Of a stretch of 64,000 nucleotides of DNA, positions 51,100 to 60,606 are shown in pieces. This DNA comes from Bradyrhizobium paxllaeri. GTDB taxonomy: Bacteria; Pseudomonadota; Alphaproteobacteria; Rhizobiales; Xanthobacteraceae. The DNA lies in NCBI RefSeq assembly GCF_001693515.2, contig NZ_CP042968.1:8278501-8342500 (forward strand), read 5' to 3'. The notes beneath the pieces are model-generated. The model ran no database searches. It saw nothing but the letters and a program-made list of their open reading frames with translations, and had not been told where the DNA came from. Made by a program: the position numbers and the translations under genes. Each line of letters opens with the position of its first letter. Positions within the stretch are counted from its first letter, which is position 1.

Positions 51100-53794
51100 C
51101 TCCCGCCGCCTCCAAAATTGGCTCGTCATCGTCCTCTTGGTCAGCGAAGAGATCTAGCATCTGCTTCTGATAGACTTTATTGACCTGATAGATTCTGCTC
51201 TTGGCTGCAACCGCGGTAGGCGGAAAGCACAAGCTGAGCGAAACAATGGGATCCTTGATCTTGAGCTTCTGCTGTCCGTTGTTCTTGAATATGTGTACCA
51301 AAAGCATGGGCTGCGTCCGCTGTGCGCAGAATGCGCGATCACCCCTTAGGCCGTCCTCCTTCTTCTTTTCGGCCAGTCCAGCCTCCACTTGCTGCTCCGA
51401 CAGGCCTAGCTGTGCATCGTTCGGATCGGCAACTCGATGCTTCGAACCCGTTATTCGATAGGCTCCGCCATTGACGTCGCCCGATTCTCTTTCCCGGAGT
51501 TGAAAGGAGTGGCCATCAATCACTGGCTGCACACCATCACCCGCTGGATGCGGAATGCAGACATCCCATGTCTTCAGGTCGGCCGTCAGTCGATCAGAGA
51601 TGTAGTCCTGCACCAAGCTTGCATCCTGCGATATGCGACCGAGGTCGGGGTGCGCTTCCGAAAAGCGAAACGCCTTCAGTAAGGCAACGATCTCATTACC
51701 ATCAACCCCGGACCAGAAAAGCGCTCTGTCACGGTGATTCGATTTGCAGCCCGCCGACTCGACCTTGGCAACCAACGCCTTAACGGCGCCAAGATTCTTC
51801 AGATTCACATCGTCGTCATTCACTAACGAATGACCTTCGATATGCCTGCTCGAATAATCCTGCGCGAGGGTCAGCGCGGAAGCGCTGCGCATCTTGTTCG
51901 CAGCAGTTATGCGAATGGCGGTCGGACTTTCGCGAACGCGCAGACCAAACTCCCTTGGCGTCATACCGGCAATCTGCATCCGGCGAACTTCCGAGCGCAA
52001 CTCTTCGATTGCCTCATGTATCTCGACATAGTGATCAAGCGATTCCTTGGGAAGAAAGACTCGGCACAGGTCCTCGTAGTTGGGTCGATAGCCAAACCAT
52101 CGCGCCATCTGCATGAGGGTATCCGATGCGGCCGTGTTACGTAGTATGTAGGAAACAACCAGCCCCTCAAGAGTCAGGCCGCGTGACAGGGCCAGCCCAC
52201 CGATGGCAATGACATGCAGGCCACTTGCCTTGTTCTGTTGATAGTCGAGCTTTCCACCCTTCATGTTGACGGTGATTGGCTTGATCGTTGAAACAGCCTC
52301 GGTCGCAACGCGAATGACCTCTCCAAAGCCGAACCCGCACGCTGCATACTCCCTGAGAAAGTCGACTTCCATGTCCTTGATGTTCTGATCGGCGATCTGA
52401 CTTGGCTTCAGACCGCCATTCACCGCGATCGAGTTTTTGAGTTTCTGCAGGTAATCGTAGACAAGCCCCAGAACCTTTTCCTGCACGTCGTTGAAGCGGC
52501 TGATGTTGATCATCATGGAGCAGTGTTTCTTGCCATCACCCCTCAGAATCCTGATTGCCCTCGCCAGGACGAAGAGTCGAATGGCAACATACAGGGTAGG
52601 CGGAAGCACAGTGATTGGTATGTCGCGGTCATGCTTGAGCGGCACGATCTCCCGGAAGTCCTTCTCCTCAACGACAACCACATGGCGGCTCCTCAAGTCA
52701 CCCGACTCGGAAAATACCCTTGCCGCGCCTACATATGCTGAGGGAGGATCCAGCTCCTTGATGAAATTTCTTGGAAACAAATCGTCTGATAGCATTTCCT
52801 GATTGCTGTCCGGATCAATGAAGATGTTCGCAAACGGCGTCGCCGTATAGCCGACATACGACGAGCGCGAGAAAAGATTGAGAATTTCCCGGATGGCACC
52901 ATTGATGGATGTCGTCGCCTTCGGGTTCTTCTGTGTGTTGATGGAGGCATTGTCTGCTTCGTCATCGATGAGAAGCAGGGGAAAATCGATCTTTTGACTG
53001 TGGCTCTGCTCTTTGAGCCAGTTCTGCAGGCTTTCAAGCGGCGCCTTGTTTTTCTTCGTTATGAATATGATCGGTTCATTGTGGGCAGCGAGATTGAAAA
53101 AGACCCCGGCCGCATCCCTTGTAAAATCGCGGTCACGCGAGGTTCCATATGCCGGGAATCTCCTCGTGCTTGCGTAATTGATGATGGGAAGCGCTTCCTG
53201 CGCAGTCGCATGAAAGATGGACTTTCTGCCGATGAACGTTTCGTCAAGCCGCTCCTGCGTCTGCGACCTCAGGGAGTTTGTGATGCCGGCAAGAAGGATG
53301 ATGACCTTGTACCCGGCATCGGCGCCCTTGCAGATCAAGGCTGAATAGTTCGTCGTCTTTCCCGACTGAACGTGTCCGATTACCATGCCTCGGCGCGACC
53401 AGCTTCCCGCATCAGAGGGGTCGCCGAGATAATCCAAGATTTCGTCGGTGACGGTATCGAGCGTCGCGACGACTTGCGGAGGGAGAGAGCCCCCTTCAAG
53501 GTAGAAGCGTCGCAGACGGTTCCAGTAATAGAAATCGATTGCCGACCGACGGTTCTCGAGCCAAGGCTTGAAGTCGCTGGTGACTGCCGAACCCTTCTTC
53601 TGCGTATGCGTAAAGAGGCTTTCCAGTTCTCGGATGGCTTCCTCGCGTTCTTCGGGAGAAAGCTTGAATGGGCTATCCTCGACTACAGATCGGATTGCGC
53701 CATCTGGTATGGGCAGCGATTCATTCACTTCCTGGGAAAACGAACGCCCGATCTGGATGCGAAAGTACGCCAGCTCGCTGTCAAGATTCCGCAT
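51092..53794 (-). CDS. Z1-domain superfamily II helicase-like ATPase
   Basis: 900 aa. Walker A MVIGHVQSGKTTNYSALICK near residue 140, Walker B LLLIDDEADNAS near 276, and ASDTLMQMARWFGYRP in the C-terminal helicase lobe place it in the Z1 family. It probably uses ATP to move along or remodel DNA for the associated nuclease. It overlaps the GHKL ATPase gene by 14 bp and the DUF4420 gene by 8 bp. All motifs look intact. Confidence 0.92.
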   Translation of the reverse strand: MRNLDSELAYFRIQIGRSFSQEVNESLPIPDGAIRSVVEDSPFKLSPEEREEAIRELESLFTHTQKKGSAVTSDFKPWLENRRSAIDFYYWNRLRRFYLEGGSLPPQVVATLDTVTDEILDYLGDPSDAGSWSRRGMVIGHVQSGKTTNYSALICKGADAGYKVIILLAGITNSLRSQTQERLDETFIGRKSIFHATAQEALPIINYASTRRFPAYGTSRDRDFTRDAAGVFFNLAAHNEPIIFITKKNKAPLESLQNWLKEQSHSQKIDFPLLLIDDEADNASINTQKNPKATTSINGAIREILNLFSRSSYVGYTATPFANIFIDPDSNQEMLSDDLFPRNFIKELDPPSAYVGAARVFSESGDLRSRHVVVVEEKDFREIVPLKHDRDIPITVLPPTLYVAIRLFVLARAIRILRGDGKKHCSMMINISRFNDVQEKVLGLVYDYLQKLKNSIAVNGGLKPSQIADQNIKDMEVDFLREYAACGFGFGEVIRVATEAVSTIKPITVNMKGGKLDYQQNKASGLHVIAIGGLALSRGLTLEGLVVSYILRNTAASDTLMQMARWFGYRPNYEDLCRVFLPKESLDHYVEIHEAIEELRSEVRRMQIAGMTPREFGLRVRESPTAIRITAANKMRSASALTLAQDYSSRHIEGHSLVNDDDVNLKNLGAVKALVAKVESAGCKSNHRDRALFWSGVDGNEIVALLKAFRFSEAHPDLGRISQDASLVQDYISDRLTADLKTWDVCIPHPAGDGVQPVIDGHSFQLRERESGDVNGGAYRITGSKHRVADPNDAQLGLSEQQVEAGLAEKKKEDGLRGDRAFCAQRTQPMLLVHIFKNNGQQKLKIKDPIVSLSLCFPPTAVAAKSRIYQVNKVYQKQMLDLFADQEDDDEPILEAAGDA

Positions 53795-55262
53795 CGGTCC
53801 AACCCTTCTGCTTCAGTATTTCCGCCACTGCTTTCCAATTTCTCGAGAACGGCTCGGCCGTCTTCATCACCTTGGCCAAGCGAGAGAAATCGCCGTCTGC
53901 CTCATGCAGCATCAGGGGAATGGCCGCCTCGACCTGTCTCCGGAACTCGTGAGGATCAGTGACTGTCTGATGAATTTCCTGCATGCGTTTGGAGGCGTCG
54001 TCGCCGAATGAGATCACGGGGAAGCTCTGCTCGATCACGTCAAGCACCGCGACTGCTGCACTTCTCGTATTCTCGTGGTCAATCGCTAGAAGCGCGGCAA
54101 TGAGAGGGTGTTCGCGGTTAATGGAGTAGTGAATCTCACCGCTCTTTGCGTGACGAGACCAGACCGTAGCCTCGGCGTTAGGACCGTCTATGTTTCCGCC
54201 CTTCGAGCGGTAAACGCGCGCTGACCGCTTCTTCAAGCCATCGACAATCTGCTTCAGGCGATACCTCAGTATCGCTGGCAGCTGGGCATCGGTCTTGTCG
54301 ATCGTGATCTTCCAGACTTCGTCAAGCGAGTTCGGGATATCCACCTTGATACGAATCAGTTGGGATAGCTCTCCGAATTTTGCCAGCCGAAACCATTCCC
54401 CGCTGATGATCAGCCTGTAGTTCCTGTAGACGTAGAAGCCTTGGTTTCGCAGGAACCCTTCTATGCCCGCGAGTCGTTCGTATGCGGAAAGCGTGATCTT
54501 GGAGTAGTGGGGGAGCACATAGGGCTGAATTACGATCGTGCCCCTGCCGACCTTAAGCACCTCGCGCTCAAGCTCCTGCGTCGCATCGTGCTTCGCGTGG
54601 AATGGATCGAAGCCCTCGATTTCTTGGCCATTGAAGAAGATTTTTAAAGTTTTGCGCTTGGGCACATCGCCAGCTAGATATCGATGATAGATGAGCGCAA
54701 TCTTGTCCCTCGCATGCACAATTCGATCGTTGAAATCCTCTTCCTTGATTGCCCCGTCATCCGAAAGCCTGTCGCAATCTGACCAGCGTATTTCGGTCCC
54801 CGCGTGCTGACGAAGTTCAGGGGTAGCGATCTCAGCTAACTCTTGGGCTGAAAAGACCCCCATCGACCAGTCGCGAACGTTGTCGAGGTCCCACTCGGCT
54901 CCAGACAGCACCCCATCCTTGTTGGTGATGACAGTCAGCCGCTTGCATTGCGAGAACGATGCGGATTTCAGTCCCCAGCCAAATCGGCCCAGGTCATCCG
55001 GTGATCGCTCGGCGAGAGGATTGGTACTTGCCGGCTTCATTGCGGCATGGAGTTCCTTCCGGGTCATGCCGTAGCCGTCATCAAGAACAGTTACTTTGGG
55101 ATCTCCAACGTTGAACAGGCAGGTAATCCATATATTCCGCGCCTGAGCCTTGATGCTGTTATCGATGAGATCGGCTAGAGCCCCCGGCAGATCATAGTTG
55201 CCGAAGCTACGCGCGGACGTCATCAGCGATACCGCGTCCGGCTCGTTTCGAGTAAACTCCAT
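53781..55262 (-). CDS. GHKL (MutL/MORC-like) ATPase
   Basis: 493 aa. N box ALADLIDNSIKAQARNIW (28-45), G1 VLDDGYGMTRKEL (~60-72) and G2 GRFGWGLKSASFSQCKRLTV (~93-112) define a Bergerat-fold ATPase. The rest resembles the long transducer-type region of MutL/MORC relatives. Such ATPases in restriction-like operons were described by Iyer, Abhiman and Aravind (MORC/MutL-like ATPases with Z1, C5 methylase and Vsr). It is first of the four-gene operon; ribosome site GAAGGGG. It may clamp DNA and signal to Z1 and the nuclease (inference). Confidence 0.9.
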   Translation of the reverse strand: MEFTRNEPDAVSLMTSARSFGNYDLPGALADLIDNSIKAQARNIWITCLFNVGDPKVTVLDDGYGMTRKELHAAMKPASTNPLAERSPDDLGRFGWGLKSASFSQCKRLTVITNKDGVLSGAEWDLDNVRDWSMGVFSAQELAEIATPELRQHAGTEIRWSDCDRLSDDGAIKEEDFNDRIVHARDKIALIYHRYLAGDVPKRKTLKIFFNGQEIEGFDPFHAKHDATQELEREVLKVGRGTIVIQPYVLPHYSKITLSAYERLAGIEGFLRNQGFYVYRNYRLIISGEWFRLAKFGELSQLIRIKVDIPNSLDEVWKITIDKTDAQLPAILRYRLKQIVDGLKKRSARVYRSKGGNIDGPNAEATVWSRHAKSGEIHYSINREHPLIAALLAIDHENTRSAAVAVLDVIEQSFPVISFGDDASKRMQEIHQTVTDPHEFRRQVEAAIPLMLHEADGDFSRLAKVMKTAEPFSRNWKAVAEILKQKGWTDAES

Positions 55263-55929
55263 GGCCCCTTCGCGAACTCTAATAGGTGCTCGTCAAAGTT
55301 GCAGTTGAGCGCAAATCGGACGGGGAGTCTATGCCTTTGGCCCCGGCGTGGACCAAGCGGGTTGTGGTGCCTGTAATCGCGTCTCGGACGGCCCGCGGCA
55401 AGGGTGTTGCTCTGGACCTGCGAAGCGAGCACGCCGACTTGATATCCGAGTCTGTTCGCATGATCCCAGTCACGAGACCCGTGTATAGTGCCTGAGGAAG
55501 CAGTCGCCCGCAGCGCGGGCGTCGAGTCGGGGAATGCACAGCACGCCGAGGCCAATTATCCGGCCGGAAATATCGCTGTTGGCGCACGCGGCGCACAGCC
55601 GAGATGAATTTCACAATGACCCCTGACCTTGATGTTGATGCTCGAGAGGTCTTTCGCCTCACTTGGGTCCAAGCATGCCGCGCAACGATCGCTCAACCAA
55701 AACCAGTTCGGCTTCTGTTACCGCTCGCCACCGGGCCGCTGAGCGCAAGGCATTAGGACCAATCTTGCATTGCTGTCTTGTTGGTTCACGCCAAAGATTT
55801 GCGTTTTGAAGCCAAGGGGATGACAGTCATGCGCTGACAAGCCCAGCGGGGGCTTGCGCTTCGGGTCGATACGAAAAAACGCTGCCAGCCAACACGCCGG
55901 CGCAAGGGAATGTGCGCGTGGTGAAGCGG
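55263..55929. other. Gap inside the defence module
   Basis: 667 bp between the methylase stop and the GHKL start, both on the minus strand. Several short frames overlap on both strands without recognisable protein character. It presumably carries the promoter of the four-gene operon. Confidence 0.4.
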
Positions 55930-57573
55930 TCACCCGAAGCTGACTTTCGTCTCGTTCCGTACTACGATCGTCTCCGTCGTCTCAACGGGACGGTTGCGAA
56001 ATTTTCTTTGCTTGGCTCGTTTCTCGGAAGTCGCACACAATATTCTATGAAGGTGCAACGCTATCTTGTGAGCTAGGAATGGTGGCACGGCATTTCCGAC
56101 TTGTACGAACTGCTGTGTCCGGTTGCCCTTAAAGAAGTAGTTGTCTGGGAATGTCTGCAGACGCGCGGCCTCTCTGACGGTGAGACTGCGGCACTGCGCG
56201 GCATCGGGATGTATGAAATAGTGCCCGTCTTTTGAGATGTGACTCGTAATTGTCGTGGCAGGAGCATTCCAGATCTGAACCCTGAAGCGGTCCGCGAACT
56301 TGCCAGATCTCCAGTTGCGGTGATTTGGTGCGAGCTCGCGCGGGAAGCTGTCGGCTTTTGGTGATACGCCCGCGATTCGGCTGTAAAGCGCGGCGAACAA
56401 GTAGCGACGCAGGTCCGCTGCCATGTGTCCGCGTGTTTCATTGTTGGGAAAGAGCCTGAGTCGCGCGTCCACCAGCCAACATCTCAGATCGTTCGGACAT
56501 GATGAAGGTACCTCGACGTAGGATCCGCTGGAGCGCCGACTGATCCGTGAGGTCTTTGCAACAAGGCTGCCAGCAAGCGTGCGGAAGCTCCTTTGATCCT
56601 GTTCGGGCAGGCCTGTCTGCATTCTCGAAAAATTTCGGACTATCCGTGAGATTTCGGTCTGCCAAGCTTCGTCGCTGTCGTCCCTGTCGCTTAGTCCACT
56701 CCTGAGCTTCGGCATCCCTCTCAGCAAGTCCCGAACCTTGACTAGTGATTTGGACTTCGGGAGCAACCCAGCGACGATTTGGCTATCATCAAGCTCACCG
56801 GCGATATCGGCACGAATGCCAACAATGATGACGCGATGGCGGGACTGCGGAATCCCGTGATCTTCCGCACGAACCACGAAATCGTTTGCAGGTGGGTGTC
56901 CTAGATTGGTGAGGTTATTTTGCCTAGTCCGAGGCGCGAGCGGAACAAGTCTATATGAGCCGTCGCCAACTCTGGAAAGATCATCAAGTACTTGGTCAAA
57001 GACGCGCTCGCCATTAACTGACGACGAGAGCAGGCCCTTCACATTTTCCATGACGAAGGCAGCTGGCATTAGCTTTCGCAAGATCCTGATGTATTCCTTG
57101 TACAAGAAGTGCCGGTGATCCTTGCTCGGGTCATAGCCCTTCGTGCCTTTGTTCCGGGCTCTTCCAACGAGAGAATAGGCTTGGCAAGGTGGTCCACCGA
57201 TCAGGATCACGTTGCCTCTGTGAGCCCGAACAATATGAGCAAGACGCTCGTCAATTTGTTCAATCCCACGGCTCGAGCCCAGCTCAAGCCTCATGGTCTC
57301 CTCGCACGCAGCTCTCCATGCGTCGGGAAACAACAGGTTCCAGTTCGGCTCGGGAATCTCCGCGCTGAGAAAACTGTAGTATTCAGCAGGTGGGTTACCA
57401 TTAAACTGGCGGACAAAGCTTCGAAGCCGAAGCGTCTCGAACGCGGATTCATCCTTCTCTACCGAAAGCACTATCCGAAAGGGCCTTGAGCCGCCCTCGT
57501 TGCGAATGCTGGCGAATCCTTCTGCCAGCCCGCCCGGGCCTGCAAATAGGTCAACAATGCCGTATTCAGTCAT
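55930..57573 (-). CDS. dcm: DNA (cytosine-5)-methyltransferase
   Basis: 547 aa. C5-methylase motifs in order: I VDLFAGPGGLAEGFAS (AdoMet binding), IV IGGPPCQAYSLVGRAR (catalytic Cys in PCQ, near residue 129), VI AFVMENVKGLLSS (Glu in ENV), VIII QSRHRVIIVGIRAD, IX REAARLQTFPDNYFF and X QFVQVGNAVPPFLAH. Between VIII and IX is a long target-recognition region (~250-400). It methylates a specific site, protecting island and host DNA from the linked nuclease, and creates T:G mismatches on deamination for Vsr to fix. The target sequence cannot be read off. Divergent from vsr with 70 bp between starts. Confidence 0.95.
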   Translation of the reverse strand: MTEYGIVDLFAGPGGLAEGFASIRNEGGSRPFRIVLSVEKDESAFETLRLRSFVRQFNGNPPAEYYSFLSAEIPEPNWNLLFPDAWRAACEETMRLELGSSRGIEQIDERLAHIVRAHRGNVILIGGPPCQAYSLVGRARNKGTKGYDPSKDHRHFLYKEYIRILRKLMPAAFVMENVKGLLSSSVNGERVFDQVLDDLSRVGDGSYRLVPLAPRTRQNNLTNLGHPPANDFVVRAEDHGIPQSRHRVIIVGIRADIAGELDDSQIVAGLLPKSKSLVKVRDLLRGMPKLRSGLSDRDDSDEAWQTEISRIVRNFSRMQTGLPEQDQRSFRTLAGSLVAKTSRISRRSSGSYVEVPSSCPNDLRCWLVDARLRLFPNNETRGHMAADLRRYLFAALYSRIAGVSPKADSFPRELAPNHRNWRSGKFADRFRVQIWNAPATTITSHISKDGHYFIHPDAAQCRSLTVREAARLQTFPDNYFFKGNRTQQFVQVGNAVPPFLAHKIALHLHRILCATSEKRAKQRKFRNRPVETTETIVVRNETKVSFG

Positions 57574-57643
57574 CTGCTTGTCTCAGGGAGCCCGACTCGA
57601 ACATTAGTTGAATACCTGGACACAGACTCTGGAAAAAGCCCGA

Positions 57644-58102
57644 ATGGGAGACATCGTCGACAAAATAACGCGCTCTCGGATGATGGCTGGAATCCGAGGA
57701 AAGGACACAAAGCCTGAATTAAGCTTGAGACGTGCCCTTCATCGCCTAGGCCTACGGTACCGGCTCCATGTGCCGGGACTTCCTGGACGCCCCGATATCG
57801 TGCTCCCGCGGCATCGCGCCGCCATCCAAGTTCACGGTTGTTTTTGGCATCGGCACGAGGGTTGCACTTTCACTACGACTCCCTCGTCGAATGCCGACTT
57901 CTGGAAGACGAAATTTAGCCAGACCGTTGAGCGCGACCGGCGGAAAGTTGCGGCGCTCCAGCGCTTAGGTTGGAGGCTGGCAATAGTTTGGGAGTGTGCG
58001 CTCAAGGAGGAAGGAGCAGACGCTGTCGCCAGACAGATTGTTGATTGGCTTGTGTCTGACAGCTCATTCAATGAAATCGGCTCACGGACGCGCCAACCTT
58101 AG
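57644..58102 (+). CDS. vsr: Very-short-patch mismatch repair endonuclease
   Basis: 152 aa from the ATG at 57644 (MGDIVDKITRSRMMAGIRG); a TTG 12 codons upstream is not needed. Vsr signatures: KDTKPELSLRRALHRLGLRY, GRPDIVLPRHRAAIQVHGCF (catalytic Asp; zinc-site Cys), WHRHEGC and NADFWKTKF. It nicks T:G mismatches left when 5-methylcytosine deaminates, the usual partner of a C5 methylase. It is divergent from dcm and is the last gene before the right island end. Confidence 0.95.
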   Translation: MGDIVDKITRSRMMAGIRGKDTKPELSLRRALHRLGLRYRLHVPGLPGRPDIVLPRHRAAIQVHGCFWHRHEGCTFTTTPSSNADFWKTKFSQTVERDRRKVAALQRLGWRLAIVWECALKEEGADAVARQIVDWLVSDSSFNEIGSRTRQP

Positions 58103-58185
58103 CTTCGCGAACGGGATCGCGCTTCGGCACAGGGATGGATACGGGCAGCCAATAATCAGGCGAGCCGCGAGGCTTCAACGCTAAC

Positions 58186-58206
58186 CGCTCCCCCTGACAC
58201 TCCCCC
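58186..58206 (+). promoter_or_regulatory. Candidate integrase arm sites, right end
   Basis: CGCTCCCCC (58186-58194) and CTCCCCC (58200-58206), spaced like the pair inside attL (5207-5225). The same order and orientation at both ends suggests recombinase or accessory-protein binding. Confidence 0.4.
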
Positions 58207-58222
58207 ATCGGGAAAACAACAA

Positions 58223-58240
58223 GGCCGCCGATAGGCGGCC
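58223..58240 (-). terminator. Rho-independent terminator for tRNA-Gly supplied by the island
   Basis: GGCCGCC / GGCGGCC with loop TATC (minus strand), followed by TTGTTGTTTT. It lies 31 bp after the tRNA 3' end. The stem is identical to that of the chromosomal terminator displaced to 4984-5003. Confidence 0.75.
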
Positions 58241-58266
58241 CCCGTGAAGTCGTTCTAATGCCAAGA

Positions 58267-58346
<80 letters not shown>

Positions 58347-58846
58347 ATCCGAGATGGCGGCGATCGCTCGCCGTCAGCGGCAGACCTATGCCAAATGCGG
58401 ACTGGGAATGCAACAGTCCGAACGCAATCTGATGACACTTGATTGGCCGATTTCATTAACAAACAGGCTCGAATCAACTCGAAACCACCCCGGTCGGCTC
58501 AACCGGGGTCAGGGGGTGCGATTCGGAGCCCGGACCGGTCGCTTTCCGCCCGCATGCGATGCTGGACCCAAGCGCCAACACGAGGGTTCCGATAGGTGCG
58601 GCCCGCGTCCCAAACGGGCAATCGACGCCGGCGCAAGCCTCAAGTCCCCATGACCAGACCACATAACGGGGCGCGAAGGTCTTTTGTCCCCAATCTCCGC
58701 TCGGACCGGGTGGCGGAGTACCCCTGCGACCAATTGAATTTTGTGGCCAAGCCGCCATCTAGCGGATGAGAACTTGGTTCCGGGACGTGCTAGAACCCAC
58801 CCTGTTTCCGACCAGCATTTCGCAAAGCACATCAGGCGAGGATACC
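58347..58846. other. Chromosomal intergenic region
   Basis: 500 bp between tRNA-Gly and the CnoX gene. A 7-bp hairpin CCCCGGT / ACCGGGG (58488-58508) is visible. It should hold the divergent promoters of the tRNA (minus) and cnoX (plus). No gene supported. Confidence 0.45.
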
Positions 58847-59770
58847 GTGACGATAGTTGAGCAGGGCGGCGGCCCGGCACCGCAGGCAGTACCCGATCTG
58901 ATCAAGGAGACGACCACCCAGGCCTTCGTGAAGGACGTCATCGAGGAATCGAAGCGCCAGCCGGTACTGATCGACTTCTGGGCGGAATGGTGCGGCCCCT
59001 GCCGTCAGCTCACGCCCGTGCTCGAAAAGGCGGTCCGCGCCGCCAAGGGCAAGGTCAAGCTGGTCAAGATGAATATCGACCATCATCCGGCCATTCCAGG
59101 CCAGATGGGCATTCAGTCGATCCCGGCCGTGATCGCTTTCGTCAACGGCCAGCCCGCGGACGGATTCATGGGCGCGGTGCCGGAGAGCCAGGTCAACGCC
59201 TTCATCGACAAGCTGACCAAGGGCATGACCGCGCCGGGTGAGCCGAACATTGCGGAAATCCTGCAGGAGGCTGAGGCCGTGCTGGCGGAGGGCGACGCGG
59301 CCGCGGCAGCCCAGATCTATGCCGAGGTGCTGGGCTTTGACGCCACCAATATCGCGGCGCTGGCGGGACTGGCGAAGTGTTACGTGACGACGGGCGCGAT
59401 CGAACAGGCCAAGCAGACCCTGGCGATGGTGCCGGAAGCGAAGCGCAATGACGCCGCGGTGAAGGCGGTGCAGGCCTCGATCGACCTCGCCGAACAGGCG
59501 CAGTCGGTCGGCCCGGTGACTGAGCTGGAACAGAAGGTCGCCGCAAACCCGCTCGACCATCAGGCGCGATTTGATCTCGCGACCGCGCTCAACGCGCTCG
59601 GCAACCGCAGCGAGGCGACCAACCAGTTGCTGGAGATCGTCAAGCGGGATCGAAAATGGAACGATGACGGCGCGCGCAAGCAGCTCGTGCAGTTCTTCGA
59701 GGCGTGGGGCGGCGCCGACGAGGCGACCGTCGAGGGACGAAAGCGGCTGTCGACGATTCTTTTTTCGTAG
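58847..59770 (+). CDS. cnoX: Thioredoxin-TPR chaperedoxin, CnoX/YbbN type
   Basis: 307 aa from the GTG at 58847 (GGCGAGG upstream); the frame is open further upstream without a better start. Thioredoxin fold with active site WAEWCGPCRQL (near residue 45-52), then SIPAVIAFVNGQPAD, followed from ~135 by TPR-like helices (AEAVLAEGDAAAAAQIYAEV, AALAGLAKCYVTTGAIEQAK) and a conserved C-terminal unit ending KRLSTILFS. CnoX-type proteins hold oxidised client proteins and hand them to DnaK or GroEL. Both CxxC cysteines are present. Chromosomal; followed 73 bp on by the Lon-domain gene. Confidence 0.92.
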   Translation: MTIVEQGGGPAPQAVPDLIKETTTQAFVKDVIEESKRQPVLIDFWAEWCGPCRQLTPVLEKAVRAAKGKVKLVKMNIDHHPAIPGQMGIQSIPAVIAFVNGQPADGFMGAVPESQVNAFIDKLTKGMTAPGEPNIAEILQEAEAVLAEGDAAAAAQIYAEVLGFDATNIAALAGLAKCYVTTGAIEQAKQTLAMVPEAKRNDAAVKAVQASIDLAEQAQSVGPVTELEQKVAANPLDHQARFDLATALNALGNRSEATNQLLEIVKRDRKWNDDGARKQLVQFFEAWGGADEATVEGRKRLSTILFS

Positions 59771-59843
59771 GTCGATCCAAATCCGTGGAAACTGGTTTGT
59801 GAAGAGTATACGCACCAAACCAAGAAACTGACCGGAACTGCCG

Positions 59844-60518
59844 ATGCCGATCAATGCCGAATACCGCGGACCCGGCGAGCTTCCCGAAATCGTTCCGGTG
59901 TTTCCATTGCCGGGCGCGCTGTTGCTGCCGCGCGGCCAGATGCCGCTCAATATTTTCGAGCCGCGCTATCTGGCGATGGTGGACGACGCGCTGCGTGACG
60001 GTCACCGGCTGATCGGGATGATCCAGCCGGATATTTCCCACAGCAGAGACGAGGCAAGGCCGGAGCTGTTCCGGGTCGGCTGCGTCGGACGCATCACCCA
60101 GCTCGCCGAATCCGGCGACGGGCGCTACATCCTCGAATTGACCGGCGTCGCCCGCTTCAAGGTCGTGGAGGAAGTCAGGGTCCTCACCACCTACCGGCAA
60201 TGCAAGGTGGATTTCTTCCCCTACATCGACGATTTCGTCGCGCGCAAGGGTGAGGAAGCGGTGGACCGTACGGCCTTGCTCGACGTGCTGACCGATTTTC
60301 TCAACGCCAACAACCTGAAGGTGGATTGGGAAGGTATCGAGAGCGCGCCGAACGAGGCGCTGGTCAACGCGCTCGCAATGATGTCGCCCTACGGCCCGGC
60401 GGAGAAGCAGGCGATGCTGGAAGCACCTGACCTGAAAACCCGCGCCGAGATCCTGATCGCAGTAACCGAAATGGACCTCGCCAAGAAGCGCACCAGCGGC
60501 GACACCGGGTTGCAGTAG
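59844..60518 (+). CDS. Lon substrate-binding (LON-N) domain protein
   Basis: 224 aa made mostly of a single LON N-terminal domain: VPVFPLPGALLLPRGQMPLN, IFEPRYLAMVDDALRDGH and GCVGRITQLAESGDGRYILE. It lacks the AAA and protease parts of Lon. Stand-alone members are common next to the CnoX gene in Rhizobiales. Its function is not established; a role in protein quality control is inferred from domain and neighbour. Confidence 0.92.
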   Translation: MPINAEYRGPGELPEIVPVFPLPGALLLPRGQMPLNIFEPRYLAMVDDALRDGHRLIGMIQPDISHSRDEARPELFRVGCVGRITQLAESGDGRYILELTGVARFKVVEEVRVLTTYRQCKVDFFPYIDDFVARKGEEAVDRTALLDVLTDFLNANNLKVDWEGIESAPNEALVNALAMMSPYGPAEKQAMLEAPDLKTRAEILIAVTEMDLAKKRTSGDTGLQ

Positions 60519-60606
60519 CGCCAACGGCGCGCCGCGGCTGACGAACAAACATCAACGTCTCGCAACGCAAGCCCGTATGTCAGCCGGGAGAGCTTGACGG
60601 CTACCT

